DNA from: Gammaproteobacteria bacterium
GTDB taxonomy: Bacteria > Pseudomonadota > Gammaproteobacteria > Pseudomonadales > Pseudohongiellaceae
Assembly: GCA_030828385.1 (NCBI GenBank)
Contig: JAURCS010000007.1
Location: 1-64,000 of the forward strand
Reading direction: 5' to 3'
DNA: 64,000 nucleotides
Of the stretch, positions 51,128 through 61,028 are shown in pieces. Numbering within the stretch: the stretch's first letter is position 1; the number at the start of each line of letters is the position of its first letter. The notes under the pieces were generated by a model. The model worked only from the letters and a program-made list of their open reading frames with translations, was not told where the DNA came from and searched no databases. The translations under genes were made by a program, and so were the position numbers.

Positions 51128-52594
51128 GTGGCACAAGCAGAACCACTAAGCACCAATCCATTGGCACATTATCCCGAATTACAGCTGTTCATTGCAGGTG
51201 AATGGGTATCCAAAGGCGACCGTAAAAGCCAGGAAGTATTGAATCCGGCAACCGGTGAAGTGCTGGGCGAATTACCTCATGCCACACAAGCGGATCTGGA
51301 CCGGGCACTGGCGGCGGCTGAAAAAGGTTTCAGGATTTGGCGTGACAAGCTGCCGGAGGAACGCAGTGCCGTGTTGCGCAAAGCTGCCTCACTGATGCGC
51401 GAACGTGGCGAACAAATTAGCACTGCGGCTACCCTGGAATCAGGCAAACCTATAATGCAATCACGTATGGAATTGAAAATGTCTTCCGATGTACTGGAAT
51501 GGTATGCCGAAGAAGGTCGACGTGCCTATGGCCGGGTATTAACCCAGCGCCAACCCGGTTCACGCATGTATGTGGTTAAAGAGCCCGTTGGACCGGTCGC
51601 TGCATTCGCACCCTGGAATTTCCCCCAGGGAAATCCAGCCAGGAAAATGGGTGCTTCGCTGGCAGCCGGTTGCTCCTGTGTGTTCAAGCCGGCTGAGGAA
51701 ACACCGGCCGCAGCGCTGCTTATGGCCAAGTGTATGCAGGATGCAGGCTTGCCTGACGGTGTCTTGTCCGTGGTTTTTGGTGTGCCCCATGTCATTTCTA
51801 CTTACTTACTGAGTTCGCCCATTATTCGAAAAATGTCCTTCACAGGCTCCGTGCCAGTAGGCAAGGCTCTAATGAAGCTGGCGGCTGATAATATGATTCG
51901 CACAACCATGGAACTTGGTGGCCATGCGCCGGTACTGGTATTTGAAGATGCCGACGTGGAAAAAACACTTGATATGGCGGTTGCAGCGAAGTTTCGTAAT
52001 GCCGGACAGGTTTGTGTATCCCCCACCCGTTTCTTTGTACATGAATCAATACATGCCGCTTTTGTCGCCGGATTCACCGAGCGCGTAGAAAAAATCACTA
52101 TAGGCAATGGCCTGGACGAAAACACCCAGATGGGTCCTCTCATTCACGCCCGTCGTCGTGATGCCATCAGTGCACTTGTAGATGATGCAGTGGCTAAAGG
52201 AGCCACCCTGAATACCGGTGGATCGGCTATCGATGGCCCGGGTAATTTCTACAAACCCACGCTACTTTCCGATGTGCCCCTGAATACGCGCATTATGAAT
52301 GAGGAGCCCTTTGGCCCGGTTGCCATGATCAACTCATTCACTGACTTTGAAGAAGTGATGAAAGAAGCCAACCGTCTACCTTTTGGCTTGGCGGCTTATG
52401 CCTTCACAGAAAATTCCCGTCGCGTTAACCAGCTCGGAGAGCAACTGGAAGCCGGCATGATAGGGATCAATAGTTTCGGCATCTCGGTACCGGAATCACC
52501 ATTTGGCGGCATCAAGGAAAGTGGCCATGGCTCGGAAGAGGGTATTGAGGGGCTGGATGCCTGCATGGTGACCAAGTTTATTTCGGAAGTTTAA
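51128..52594 (+). CDS. NAD(P)-dependent succinate-semialdehyde-type dehydrogenase
   Basis: 488 residues, GTG start. The catalytic Glu262 (MELGGHAP) and Cys296 (NAGQVCVSP) are present, with PWNFPQGNPARKMGASLAAGCSCVFKPAEETP, typical of the GabD/SSADH group. It differs in sequence from the other dehydrogenase at 44006. Together with the neighbouring decarboxylase-like gene and the YciI gene it may act on a semialdehyde from aromatic breakdown; that is inference. Confidence 0.9.
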   Translation: MAQAEPLSTNPLAHYPELQLFIAGEWVSKGDRKSQEVLNPATGEVLGELPHATQADLDRALAAAEKGFRIWRDKLPEERSAVLRKAASLMRERGEQISTAATLESGKPIMQSRMELKMSSDVLEWYAEEGRRAYGRVLTQRQPGSRMYVVKEPVGPVAAFAPWNFPQGNPARKMGASLAAGCSCVFKPAEETPAAALLMAKCMQDAGLPDGVLSVVFGVPHVISTYLLSSPIIRKMSFTGSVPVGKALMKLAADNMIRTTMELGGHAPVLVFEDADVEKTLDMAVAAKFRNAGQVCVSPTRFFVHESIHAAFVAGFTERVEKITIGNGLDENTQMGPLIHARRRDAISALVDDAVAKGATLNTGGSAIDGPGNFYKPTLLSDVPLNTRIMNEEPFGPVAMINSFTDFEEVMKEANRLPFGLAAYAFTENSRRVNQLGEQLEAGMIGINSFGISVPESPFGGIKESGHGSEEGIEGLDACMVTKFISEV

Positions 52595-52675
52595 CCTTCA
52601 GCCATAAAGAAAAAGATAAAATATTAAACAATTGTATCCATAACATTAACCTGGTGAATTCTCGAAGAGGTCATT

Positions 52676-52966
52676 ATGCAGTTTCTTGTTACAGCCCTTG
52701 ATTACACGGATGCGGAAGCTATCGATCGTCGCATGAAGCATCGGGAAAAACATCTGGCCAATGTCAGGGAAATGATCGACTCAGGTAAGTTTCTGGTGGG
52801 AGGAGCGATCCTTGACGATAATGAAAAAATGATTGGCTCCGCGCTGATGCTGGAATTTCCAGACCGGGAAAGTCTGGACCAGCATCTGGCACAGGACCCC
52901 TATATCGACGGTAAAGTCTGGGACAAAATCGATATCAAACCCATCAAGCTGGTTCCCACCAAATAA
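52676..52966 (+). CDS. YciI family protein
   Basis: 96-residue ferredoxin-like alpha+beta protein of the YCII-related family (related to muconolactone isomerase and EthD). Features: MQFLVTALDYTDAEAIDRRMKHREKH, VGGAILDD, and EFPDRESLDQHLAQDPYI. Follows the aldehyde dehydrogenase by 81 bases. The family's common Asp-His pair has His at KHREKH. Function unproven. Confidence 0.88.
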   Translation: MQFLVTALDYTDAEAIDRRMKHREKHLANVREMIDSGKFLVGGAILDDNEKMIGSALMLEFPDRESLDQHLAQDPYIDGKVWDKIDIKPIKLVPTK

Positions 52967-53005
52967 AGTTTCACTTCCTGAGGCATTGCCACAGAGGATT
53001 TTGTT

Positions 53006-53788
53006 ATGACTGCCAGCATGAAAGGGTTTGTGGTCATTACCGTGATGCTGCTATTGAGTCTTGGCAGCGTCAAACTCTTTGCCCAACCTGTAAAAAACGC
53101 TTACACACATGCCCAATACCTGGCGCTGATTGCTGAATACGTGGATAGGGCCATCAATATTTATGATGGCAAATTCGCCTACTCATACACCACCCACGAT
53201 ATGCTCGAAAATGAAACCATAACACGGCGTGTAGATCCGTCCAGACCTTTCCTGATGAGCGACCGGATTGTTAGCGTCAATGGTGCCCCACCCTCAACTG
53301 AACAAATAAATAAACATGAGCGTCTCATGCAGCGCCGACAACGCCGCCGACTGGAAGCGGATCGCTCTCTGATCAATGAGGAAAGAGAACGGGAGGGTAC
53401 GGAAAAGGAACGCTTTCTGGCCATGCTGGTACCAGAGAGCCTGAAGCTGATCAACCAAAAAGAAAACCTGCACACCCTCGAATTCAGGGGGATGGAAGAT
53501 GACAGAAAGAAAATCTATGAAAACCTGATTGGCACACTGGTACTGGATACAAAAGACGGCTACATAAAAGAACTACACGTAAGGGTAAAAGAGCCATTCT
53601 CTCCCTTCATCTTTATGCGCATTAATGCCGGTTATTTTGCCCTGCGCTTTGAATTGAATGAGTCAGGTTTAGCCGTTCAGACTAACGCCACCTGGGAGCT
53701 GGATGGGCATATCCTGTACATCAGGGATCTGGATAGAGAAGAGACAATTACCTGGTTCGATATCACACCACTATCGGTGCCTGATTAG
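53006..53788 (+). CDS. hypothetical secreted protein with charged central segment
   Basis: No family recognised. 260 residues: signal peptide ends near KLFAQ (residue 27). A central arginine- and glutamate-rich helical stretch (HERLMQRRQRRRLEADRS, then NEEREREGTEKERF) probably forms a long charged helix. The C-terminal part is rich in beta strands. Follows YciI by 39 bases and may be in the same transcript. Its stop codon overlaps the end of the convergent ribbon-helix-helix gene. Confidence 0.65.
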   Translation: MTASMKGFVVITVMLLLSLGSVKLFAQPVKNAYTHAQYLALIAEYVDRAINIYDGKFAYSYTTHDMLENETITRRVDPSRPFLMSDRIVSVNGAPPSTEQINKHERLMQRRQRRRLEADRSLINEEREREGTEKERFLAMLVPESLKLINQKENLHTLEFRGMEDDRKKIYENLIGTLVLDTKDGYIKELHVRVKEPFSPFIFMRINAGYFALRFELNESGLAVQTNATWELDGHILYIRDLDREETITWFDITPLSVPD

Positions 53789-54036
53789 CCTGCCTGATTG
53801 TTTCCCGCAAATTTATGGATTACATCTGCCAGAAAAGCCTGAAAGGGCAATTCGGCTTCCAGGGCCAGTGCTTCGAGGGTATGAATATCTTCGGTACGCA
53901 GGCGAATATTGACGCGATTGGGGCGCTGCAAGGGATTGAGCTCAAATCTTGATGGCAGATCCGACACCAGAGTAAAGTCAACTGTACCTGCCGGTACAGG
54001 ATTTATCGCAGCGTTACTCAGATTCAAAGTACCCAT
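53785..54036 (-). CDS. CopG/ribbon-helix-helix antitoxin-like protein (orphan)
   Basis: 83 residues. The segment 40-76 (NRVNIRLRTEDIHTLEALALEAELPFQAFLADVIHKF) matches ribbon-helix-helix proteins of the antitoxin type. The N-terminal 35 residues do not match a known domain. No toxin gene (BrnT, RelE or HigB type) is adjacent: upstream lies DUF1244, downstream is the convergent secreted-protein gene. Two copies of a 15-base direct repeat lie 85-140 bases upstream of its start and could be its operator. Confidence 0.75.
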   Translation of the reverse strand: MGTLNLSNAAINPVPAGTVDFTLVSDLPSRFELNPLQRPNRVNIRLRTEDIHTLEALALEAELPFQAFLADVIHKFAGNNQAG

Positions 54037-54119
54037 TGTTATTCTCCGTGGTTTTCCTTTGCTTAAAAGATAAATTCAAGACCTTGGAGATATCCTACTC
54101 CAGTACCCATTCTGGATGG

Positions 54120-54175
54120 GTGACTCAGTTCGCATTAAACAGCGCATCCAGGCAGGATAAGTGACTCAGTTCTCA
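54120..54175. repeat. direct repeat GTGACTCAGTTCnCA, two copies
   Basis: GTGACTCAGTTCGCA (54120-54134) and GTGACTCAGTTCTCA (54161-54175) differ at one base; 41 bases apart. They lie upstream of the ribbon-helix-helix gene and downstream of DUF1244. They may be operator sites or remnants of a mobile-element end. Confidence 0.7.
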
Positions 54176-54200
54176 CTTTTCATCTGTTTTCCCGAAAACC

Positions 54201-54500
54201 CTACTTTGACTTGGGAAAGTTTTCTGCAAACTGCCGTTTTTGCTCCTCGGTAGCCTCCTTCTGATAACGGGTTTTCCAGTCGGCATAAGGCATGCTATAT
54301 ACTCTTTCGCGCGCAGCTTCATAGTCCACTTCCTCGCCTTTCTCTTCGGCTGCTGCTACATACCATTTTGACAGGCAGTTTCGGCAAAAGCCGGCCAGAT
54401 TCATCAGGTCAATATTCTGCGCATCCTTTCTGTAATCCAGATGCTCCAGCAACCTTCTCAATACAGCCGCTTCTATTTCAGTTTCAGTTTGCTTGTCCAC
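54201..54500 (-). CDS. DUF1244 family protein
   Basis: About 99 residues. The GTG at 54500 has GGAG 6 bases upstream; a TTG at 54524 is possible but lacks one. The IDLMNLAGFCRNCLSKWY core with its CxxC is diagnostic of DUF1244. Function unknown. Next to the SUI1-type gene, with which it may be co-transcribed (31 bases apart). Confidence 0.85.
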   Translation of the reverse strand: MDKQTETEIEAAVLRRLLEHLDYRKDAQNIDLMNLAGFCRNCLSKWYVAAAEEKGEEVDYEAARERVYSMPYADWKTRYQKEATEEQKRQFAENFPKSK

Positions 54501-54531
54501 ATTCAACTCCTGTTTCACTACCAATAATCAG

Positions 54532-54891
54532 TTATCCGCCCGCCAGTTTTACCTGCTGACCCTCTTCTTTCAATACCTCAACAATCTTGTTCCGCACATC
54601 ACCCTGTATTTCAATAACTCCATTTTTTACGGTGCCACCGGTGCCACATAGCTGCTTCAGTTTTTTTCCCAGGGTTTTCAGCTCATCCTCGCTACCCTGA
54701 AAACCACTGATCAGTGTTACTCCCTTACCTTTTCTGCCCTTGGTCTCTCTGGACACCCTGATAATGCCATCACCCTGTAAATTGACCTTTGCCTGTTTGT
54801 TTTTTTTACACTGGCAGGCATTCTCCGCGCGTCCGCACCCGGAACAAAATCTGCCAGTTTCAGTGGAATAAACGGGCCTTGAATTTTTCAC
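54532..54891 (-). CDS. yciH: SUI1/YciH translation initiation factor family protein
   Basis: 119-residue homolog of eukaryotic eIF1. A zinc-ribbon-like N-terminus (Cys16, 19, 26, 28) precedes the SUI1 domain (GKGVTLISGFQGSEDELKTLGKKLKQ, then CGTGGTVKNGVIEIQGD). YciH discriminates against noncanonical initiation in E. coli. The rare start codon of infC in this window is a neighbouring theme only by function. Confidence 0.92.
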   Translation of the reverse strand: MKNSRPVYSTETGRFCSGCGRAENACQCKKNKQAKVNLQGDGIIRVSRETKGRKGKGVTLISGFQGSEDELKTLGKKLKQLCGTGGTVKNGVIEIQGDVRNKIVEVLKEEGQQVKLAGG

Positions 54892-54914
54892 GCTTTCTTA
54901 TCCTGCATTTTTTA

Positions 54915-54935
54915 CTTGTAACTTGAAACTTTTAA
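54915..54935. repeat. heptamer repeat CTTGTAA-CTTGAAA-CTTTTAA
   Basis: Three seven-base-phased units just upstream of the yciH start, in the 40-base gap between yciH and the Nif3-like gene. The first unit equals that at 38363 and 58554. Confidence 0.6.
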
Positions 54936-55702
54936 ACCGGATTATCAACATCAACAAATTCGTGATGAATGGAAAATTCGTCGGCCAGATATTGCCCGAC
55001 CGCCTGCACACCGTATCGCTCTGTGGCATGGTGGCCGGCAGCAAAAAAATGCATGCCGGTTTCCCTGGCAAAATGAACGGTCTGCTCAGACACCTCTCCG
55101 GTTATATAGGCATCAACACCCGCCTCATAGGCCAGCTCGATATAACTCTGCGCAGAACCGGTACACCAGCCAATTTTCTCAATTATTTTTGCTTTACCCG
55201 GAATATGAAAGGGCTTCCTGTCAAGCGTACTACTAATTCTGGATGCCAGTGTTTCACCACTACATGGCTGCTCAAGATATCCCCAGACGCCAACACGACT
55301 CTTGTGGAAGGGATCGAGATCCGCCTCGGTTCGAAATCCAAGCTTTTCGCCCAGCTGAGCATTATTTCCAAGCTGCGGATGGGCATCCAGGGGCAAATGA
55401 TAGGCAAAGAGCGAAAGATCATTATCCAGCAGGGTTTTTAGCCGGGTTTTCTTTATGCCACTGATGACCGGGTCTTCTCCTTTCCAAAAGTATCCATGGT
55501 GCACAAGAATGGCATCTGCCCCCTTATCAATAGCTGCCTGGAGAAAATCCTGGCTTGCAGTTACCCCGGAGACCAGTGTATTTATATGAGGCCGGCCTTC
55601 TACCTGAAGTCCATTGGGGCAGTAATCCCTATAATCACCAGGTCTTAACAGTCTGTTCAGGCATGAATTCAGGTCGGCCAGGCTAACTGACATGTTGTGC
55701 AT
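54932..55702 (-). CDS. ybgI: Nif3-like dinuclear metal-centre protein
   Basis: 256 residues, of the Nif3/YbgI (GTP cyclohydrolase I type 2) family of hexameric metal-binding proteins. Histidines in ILVHHGYFW, SFAYHLPLDAHPQLGNNAQLG and AAGHHATERYG match the metal-binding pattern. The exact reaction is unresolved. Followed closely by yciH. Confidence 0.93.
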   Translation of the reverse strand: MHNMSVSLADLNSCLNRLLRPGDYRDYCPNGLQVEGRPHINTLVSGVTASQDFLQAAIDKGADAILVHHGYFWKGEDPVISGIKKTRLKTLLDNDLSLFAYHLPLDAHPQLGNNAQLGEKLGFRTEADLDPFHKSRVGVWGYLEQPCSGETLASRISSTLDRKPFHIPGKAKIIEKIGWCTGSAQSYIELAYEAGVDAYITGEVSEQTVHFARETGMHFFAAGHHATERYGVQAVGQYLADEFSIHHEFVDVDNPV

Positions 55703-56006
55703 CTCCGTTTAATTTCCCTGAGTTTGAATTAATATTGTGACTACAGGGTTGTGACACTTGCATGTGACACAGCTTGATATGGGTTATACTTCGAACTTTC
55801 CAATCATAACAAAGACATCGTTGACTCTCTATCTGCTATAAAGACAGAGCTTGTGAATGTTATTATCCGGAAAGACTGTGATCTGTATCGACGTGCTACC
55901 AACAATAGAACACAAAATTCTAAAACCATAAAAGCCCTCGAAGGGCTGAGAAAATAAACAACAAATTGACCGGCTGACAAGGCTGACGATTTACTCGTAT
56001 AAAGCG
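55703..56006. other. intergenic region upstream of the DegS/AlgW-like gene
   Basis: 304 bases without a gene. GAACTT at 55793-55798 matches the sigma-E -35 box, but no good -10 box lies at the right distance. TATACT at about 55785 is a possible sigma-70 -10 box. The Nif3-like gene diverges on the other side. Confidence 0.4.
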
Positions 56007-57236
56007 ATGAACAGGATAATCAATTTTATAATCTGGCCAGCTATCTCCGGACTTGTGTTCGGCATGGTGCTGTTGCAGCTTCCACGTATGGCAGATTACA
56101 TCCCCGGTCTGGATGCTTACTTACCCAAGGAAACAATCCAGCAAATTACCACCAATTCCTTTTCCTATGCTAACGCCATTGCCAAGGCAGCCCCTGCAGT
56201 GGTCAGTATCAACTCAACCGCGGAGGTTGGCAGAAAAATCGGCGAGGAGTTCATCAACCCGTTTCTCAAACGGGAAACCTTTTTAAGCGATCAGAGCAGC
56301 AGCCTGGGCTCCGGTGTCATCATTTCACCCGATGGCTATATCATCACCAGTTTTCATATTTTTGAATTGCAGGATCCAGAACTTGTCCGCAATTCAGACT
56401 CTCCTCTGCCAGAAATCATTGTCACTCTCTATGATGGCCGCAGCGTTGAGGCGCACATCATTGCCGTTGAAGAACAAAGCGACCTGGCTTTACTGAAGAT
56501 TGATGAATCTGATCTGGCCTATATTACCGAGGCAGAAGAATACACATTTGACGCCGGCGATATTGTTCTGGCTATTGGTAATCCCCGCAATATTGGCCAG
56601 TCCGTCACTCTTGGCATTATCAGCGCCTTGTTAAAAACCGATGAAAGCTATGTCATTCAGACCGACGCTGCCATCAATCCCGGAAATTCGGGTGGCGCTT
56701 TGGTGGATGTAAACGGAAAACTGGTGGGTATCAATTCAACCATCGTCAGCGAGTCCGGTGGCTCCGAGGGGATCAGCTTTGCCGTGCCGGCACGAAAAGC
56801 CTTTGATTTGATGAACACTTATATTGATCGTGGCCCCGGGGCATACCTGGGTGTAAAAGCACAATTTGTTACGCAGATTTTCAGCAGGATGATGCTGGAC
56901 ATGGATGCCCAGGGGCTTTGGGTAGAACGACTTTCAGCCAAGGGACCGGCAGACACGGCAGGTCTTAAAATCAACGACATCATCCTTTCTCTGGGCGATA
57001 TTGAAATTAGCGACGAACAAGCCGCTTTTAATGCCATTCAGACTGTTAATAATATGAACCCCGGGGAAACTGTCATTGCCAGGGTGCAACGGGAAAATGA
57101 AGTAATCACTTTACCCATCGTGCTGGGCGTTGGTGAGGCGGTGATGTGGTTGACTGAAAATGCGCCAGTTTGGCGCAACAGTCTTTACCAGGAACTGGAC
57201 CCCGAACCATTCAATAACAGAAACCTGCTGCGCTAA
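56007..57236 (+). CDS. algW: DegS/AlgW-like membrane-anchored serine protease
   Basis: Site-1 protease type for cleavage of the RseA anti-sigma factor. 409 residues: N-terminal membrane anchor (about 6-24), protease domain with His117 (IITSFHIFE), Asp159 (SDLALL) and Ser228 (NPGNSGG), then one PDZ domain (about 290-370). The His motif differs from the usual TNHHV, reading TSFHI, but the triad is complete. It lies next to hisD as in Pseudomonas (algW-hisC-hisD-hisG), with its stop overlapping the hisD stop by 3 bases. Confidence 0.92.
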   Translation: MNRIINFIIWPAISGLVFGMVLLQLPRMADYIPGLDAYLPKETIQQITTNSFSYANAIAKAAPAVVSINSTAEVGRKIGEEFINPFLKRETFLSDQSSSLGSGVIISPDGYIITSFHIFELQDPELVRNSDSPLPEIIVTLYDGRSVEAHIIAVEEQSDLALLKIDESDLAYITEAEEYTFDAGDIVLAIGNPRNIGQSVTLGIISALLKTDESYVIQTDAAINPGNSGGALVDVNGKLVGINSTIVSESGGSEGISFAVPARKAFDLMNTYIDRGPGAYLGVKAQFVTQIFSRMMLDMDAQGLWVERLSAKGPADTAGLKINDIILSLGDIEISDEQAAFNAIQTVNNMNPGETVIARVQRENEVITLPIVLGVGEAVMWLTENAPVWRNSLYQELDPEPFNNRNLLR

Positions 57237-58537
57237 TCTTCTTTCCTGATTTCTGCTGCCCGCGCATGGGCAAATAGCCCTTCTGCATTTGCCAGAATCG
57301 AGGCAGTCTCTGCCAGCTCTTTGGCCGCCGCTTCTGAACAACTGATAATCGAAGATCGCTTCTGAAAGTCATAGACGCCCAGGGCCGATGAAAAGCGTGC
57401 TGTTCCTGATGTCGGCAAGACATGACTTGGACCGGCGCAATAATCGCCCAGAGATTCCGAGGTATAGCGACCAAGAAAAATAGCGCCCGCATGACGGATA
57501 TCATCCATCAGTGCCCGTGGATTGGCGACAGAAAGCTCAACGTGTTCCGGCGCAATCAGGTTGCATACCTGGGCCGCCTGCTTAAGGTCATCCACTTCAA
57601 TCATAAGTCCGCGGGACTCAAGGGAAGACACAATAATTTCTGCACGCGGCATGGTCGGTAACAACTTTTCGATACTCTTGTGAACTTCTGCAATAAAACC
57701 GGCATCGGTACTGACCAGGATCGATTGGGCATTTTCATCATGTTCCGCCTGAGAAAAAAGATCCATGGCTATCCAGTCAGGATTGGTAAGACCATCGCAG
57801 ATGACCAGTATTTCTGAAGGGCCGGCCACCATATCAATACCCACCTGGCCAAACACTTCCTTCTTTGCCGTAGCTACATAAATATTGCCGGGGCCCACGA
57901 TTTTGTCGACGCCGGGAATAGTGTCAGTTCCATAGGCCAGCGCGCCTACTGCCTGTGCGCCACCCACGGTAAATACCCGATCCACCTCGGCCAACGCCAA
58001 GGCAGCCAGCACCAGCGGATTTTTTACACCACCAGGCGTAGGAAGCGTTGCAATGATCTCCTGAACACCGGCAACCCGGGCTGGAATCGCGTCCATCAAT
58101 ACAGTGGAAGGGTATGTGGCTTTCCCGCCGGGCACATACATCCCCACCCTGTCGATGGGAGAAACCTTTTGTCCGTAAACTGAACCATCGGAGTCTGTAT
58201 ATTCCCAGGAATCCTGCTTTTGCTTTTCATGATAACGACGAATACGTGCCGCCGCTTTCTCAAGTGCTGCAGACTGATCCCCGGGCAGATTGTTCAGGCT
58301 GTGCTGCAATTCATCTCTGGAGATCTCTAGCGCCTGAATCGACTCAGCCTGCAAACCATCGAGTTTATTGGTCCACTCAACAACCGCCGCATCTCCACGC
58401 TCCCTGACATCAGCAAGAATTTTGTGCACTGACGCCTGCACTGCCTGGTCAGAAATACTGTTCCAGGCCAGCGCCTTATCCAGTTCGGCGCGGAATGTTG
58501 CATCCCGAAAATTCAGCCTTTGTATGGAAACGCTCAT
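57233..58537 (-). CDS. hisD: histidinol dehydrogenase
   Basis: Last two steps of histidine synthesis: histidinol to histidine, zinc- and NAD-dependent. 434 residues. Diagnostic segments: [66 protein letters not shown], and the C-terminal [18 protein letters not shown]. Follows hisG by 36 bases. The hisC gene found beside it in Pseudomonas is absent. Confidence 0.97.
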   Translation of the reverse strand: MSVSIQRLNFRDATFRAELDKALAWNSISDQAVQASVHKILADVRERGDAAVVEWTNKLDGLQAESIQALEISRDELQHSLNNLPGDQSAALEKAAARIRRYHEKQKQDSWEYTDSDGSVYGQKVSPIDRVGMYVPGGKATYPSTVLMDAIPARVAGVQEIIATLPTPGGVKNPLVLAALALAEVDRVFTVGGAQAVGALAYGTDTIPGVDKIVGPGNIYVATAKKEVFGQVGIDMVAGPSEILVICDGLTNPDWIAMDLFSQAEHDENAQSILVSTDAGFIAEVHKSIEKLLPTMPRAEIIVSSLESRGLMIEVDDLKQAAQVCNLIAPEHVELSVANPRALMDDIRHAGAIFLGRYTSESLGDYCAGPSHVLPTSGTARFSSALGVYDFQKRSSIISCSEAAAKELAETASILANAEGLFAHARAAEIRKED

Positions 58538-58553
58538 GGTTCTACTCTTTCAA

Positions 58554-58574
58554 CTTGTAACTTGTGACTTGATT
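58554..58574. repeat. heptamer repeat CTTGTAA-CTTGTGA-CTTGATT
   Basis: Three phased seven-base units in the 36-base gap between hisG and hisD. The first two are identical to those at 38363-38376, about 20 kb away. Confidence 0.85.
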
Positions 58575-59217
58575 AATGCTTATCAGCAACAGCTTCTGCC
58601 AGCCGCTCGAGGAGAGACTGCACACGATCATGCTTTATTTTCATGGACGCTTTATTAACAATCACCCGGGTACTGACATCCGCAATATGTTCACGAGGTT
58701 CCAGTCCATTGGCAACCAGAGTTTTGCCAGTGTCCACAATATCGACGATGCAGTCTGCGAGTCCCATTATCGGGGCCAGCTCAAGCGCCCCGTTCAGCTT
58801 GATAATATCAACCTGACGCCCCTGTTCGGAAAAATAATTCTTGGCTATATTGACGAACTTGCTGGCTACTCGCAGTCGCTTGGGCGTGGTCACCTGATTG
58901 ATCGGGGCAGCTGTCATCAGGCGACAGGTTGCCAGTTTTAAATCAAGCGGTTCATAATATCCTTCCGAACCATTTTCCATGAGGATATCCTTGCCCGTTA
59001 TACCTATATCAGCACTACCCAACTCAACATAGGTAGGTACATCCGAGCCACGGATTACCATGAGCTGGACATCTTCCAGATTGCTGTCGAAAATAAGTTT
59101 GCGACTACTATTCATATCTTCGGCAGGTATAATCCCTGCGCTTTCCAGTAGCGGCAATACTTCTTCGAGAATACGCCCCTTGGTCAGGGCTATTACCAGT
59201 TTACTATCACTCATCAT
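58573..59217 (-). CDS. hisG: ATP phosphoribosyltransferase, short form
   Basis: First step of histidine synthesis. The start at 59217 (or 59214, [19 protein letters not shown]) gives about 214 residues; a longer frame to 59325 overlaps murA and is unlikely. It lacks the C-terminal regulatory ACT-like domain of long HisG (about 299 residues), so it is the short form that needs HisZ for activity. Conserved segments: [13 protein letters not shown] and [21 protein letters not shown]. Confidence 0.95.
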   Translation of the reverse strand: MMSDSKLVIALTKGRILEEVLPLLESAGIIPAEDMNSSRKLIFDSNLEDVQLMVIRGSDVPTYVELGSADIGITGKDILMENGSEGYYEPLDLKLATCRLMTAAPINQVTTPKRLRVASKFVNIAKNYFSEQGRQVDIIKLNGALELAPIMGLADCIVDIVDTGKTLVANGLEPREHIADVSTRVIVNKASMKIKHDRVQSLLERLAEAVADKH

Positions 59218-59251
59218 ATGCTCTTGAGAAATTGCTCTTGAAAACTTTATA

Positions 59252-60538
<1,287 letters not shown>

Positions 60539-60546
60539 TTATGCGC

Positions 60547-60578
60547 TGGCACATCATCTGGCACCTGACATTTGGCAC
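60547..60578. repeat. TGGCAC repeats upstream of murA
   Basis: TGGCAC occurs at 60547, 60559 and 60573. From 60558 the sequence is phased by seven: CTGGCAC, CTGACAT, TTGGCAC. It lies about 35-65 bases before the murA start. Confidence 0.6.
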
Positions 60579-60681
60579 TTTAGTGCTTTTTTTAGCCTTT
60601 TTAGCAGAGCGCCATTCTAACAAGATTCACAATAGGTCGCTGTATTAATTTGCTCATAGCCCGGTGCTAAGAAGCGCGCAT

Positions 60682-60716
60682 AAAAAAAGGCCCCTTCTTT
60701 CAACAGGAGCCTTTTT
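60682..60716 (-). terminator. imperfect terminator after ibaG
   Basis: AAAAAAAGGCCCCT and AGGAGCCTTTTT pair with one internal mismatch; T-run follows on the minus-strand transcript. It lies about 16 bases past the ibaG stop. Confidence 0.6.
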
Positions 60717-60731
60717 CAGATGCCGGAAAAA

Positions 60732-60977
60732 TCAATTTCCGGCAGCTTGCTCTCCCGTGGTCAGTAGTTGCATGTTAATCGCATGAATGGCACCGCTGGT
60801 TATATGTGGGTTCAATACCCGGTATACCGCCTGCTGTCTTTTCACGGCATTCAGCCCTTCAAATACATCCGAGATTATCTGCACCTGATAACTGCCATTA
60901 TCGCCAGATGCCGCTATGCTGGCATCGCTAAACTGTTGTGCTAGCAGGCTTTCTATCTCACTACTGGTAATGCTCAT
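60732..60977 (-). CDS. ibaG: BolA family protein IbaG
   Basis: 81-residue BolA-like protein that partners monothiol glutaredoxins in iron-sulfur cluster trafficking. The segment LNAVKRQQAVYRVLNPHITSGAIHAINMQL has the conserved His. Next to murA, as usual. In relatives mlaB lies between ibaG and mlaC; here only about 50 bases separate them. Confidence 0.93.
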   Translation of the reverse strand: MSITSSEIESLLAQQFSDASIAASGDNGSYQVQIISDVFEGLNAVKRQQAVYRVLNPHITSGAIHAINMQLLTTGEQAAGN

Positions 60978-61028
60978 CTATTTATTCCTGGTTAAAGTAT
61001 TTCAATGCCACCTAATGTCTTTATATGT

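Noticed and set aside
54037-54200. Toxin partner for the ribbon-helix-helix protein
   Set aside because: No frame of adequate length with a toxin-like sequence was found on either strand.
55793-55819. Sigma-E promoter upstream of the DegS/AlgW-like gene
   Set aside because: The GAACTT is present but no TCtgA/TCAAA-like -10 box lies 15-18 bases downstream.
56007-57236. Catalytically dead AlgW because of the TSFHI motif
   Set aside because: The catalytic His117, Asp159 and Ser228 are all in place; only neighbours of the His differ.
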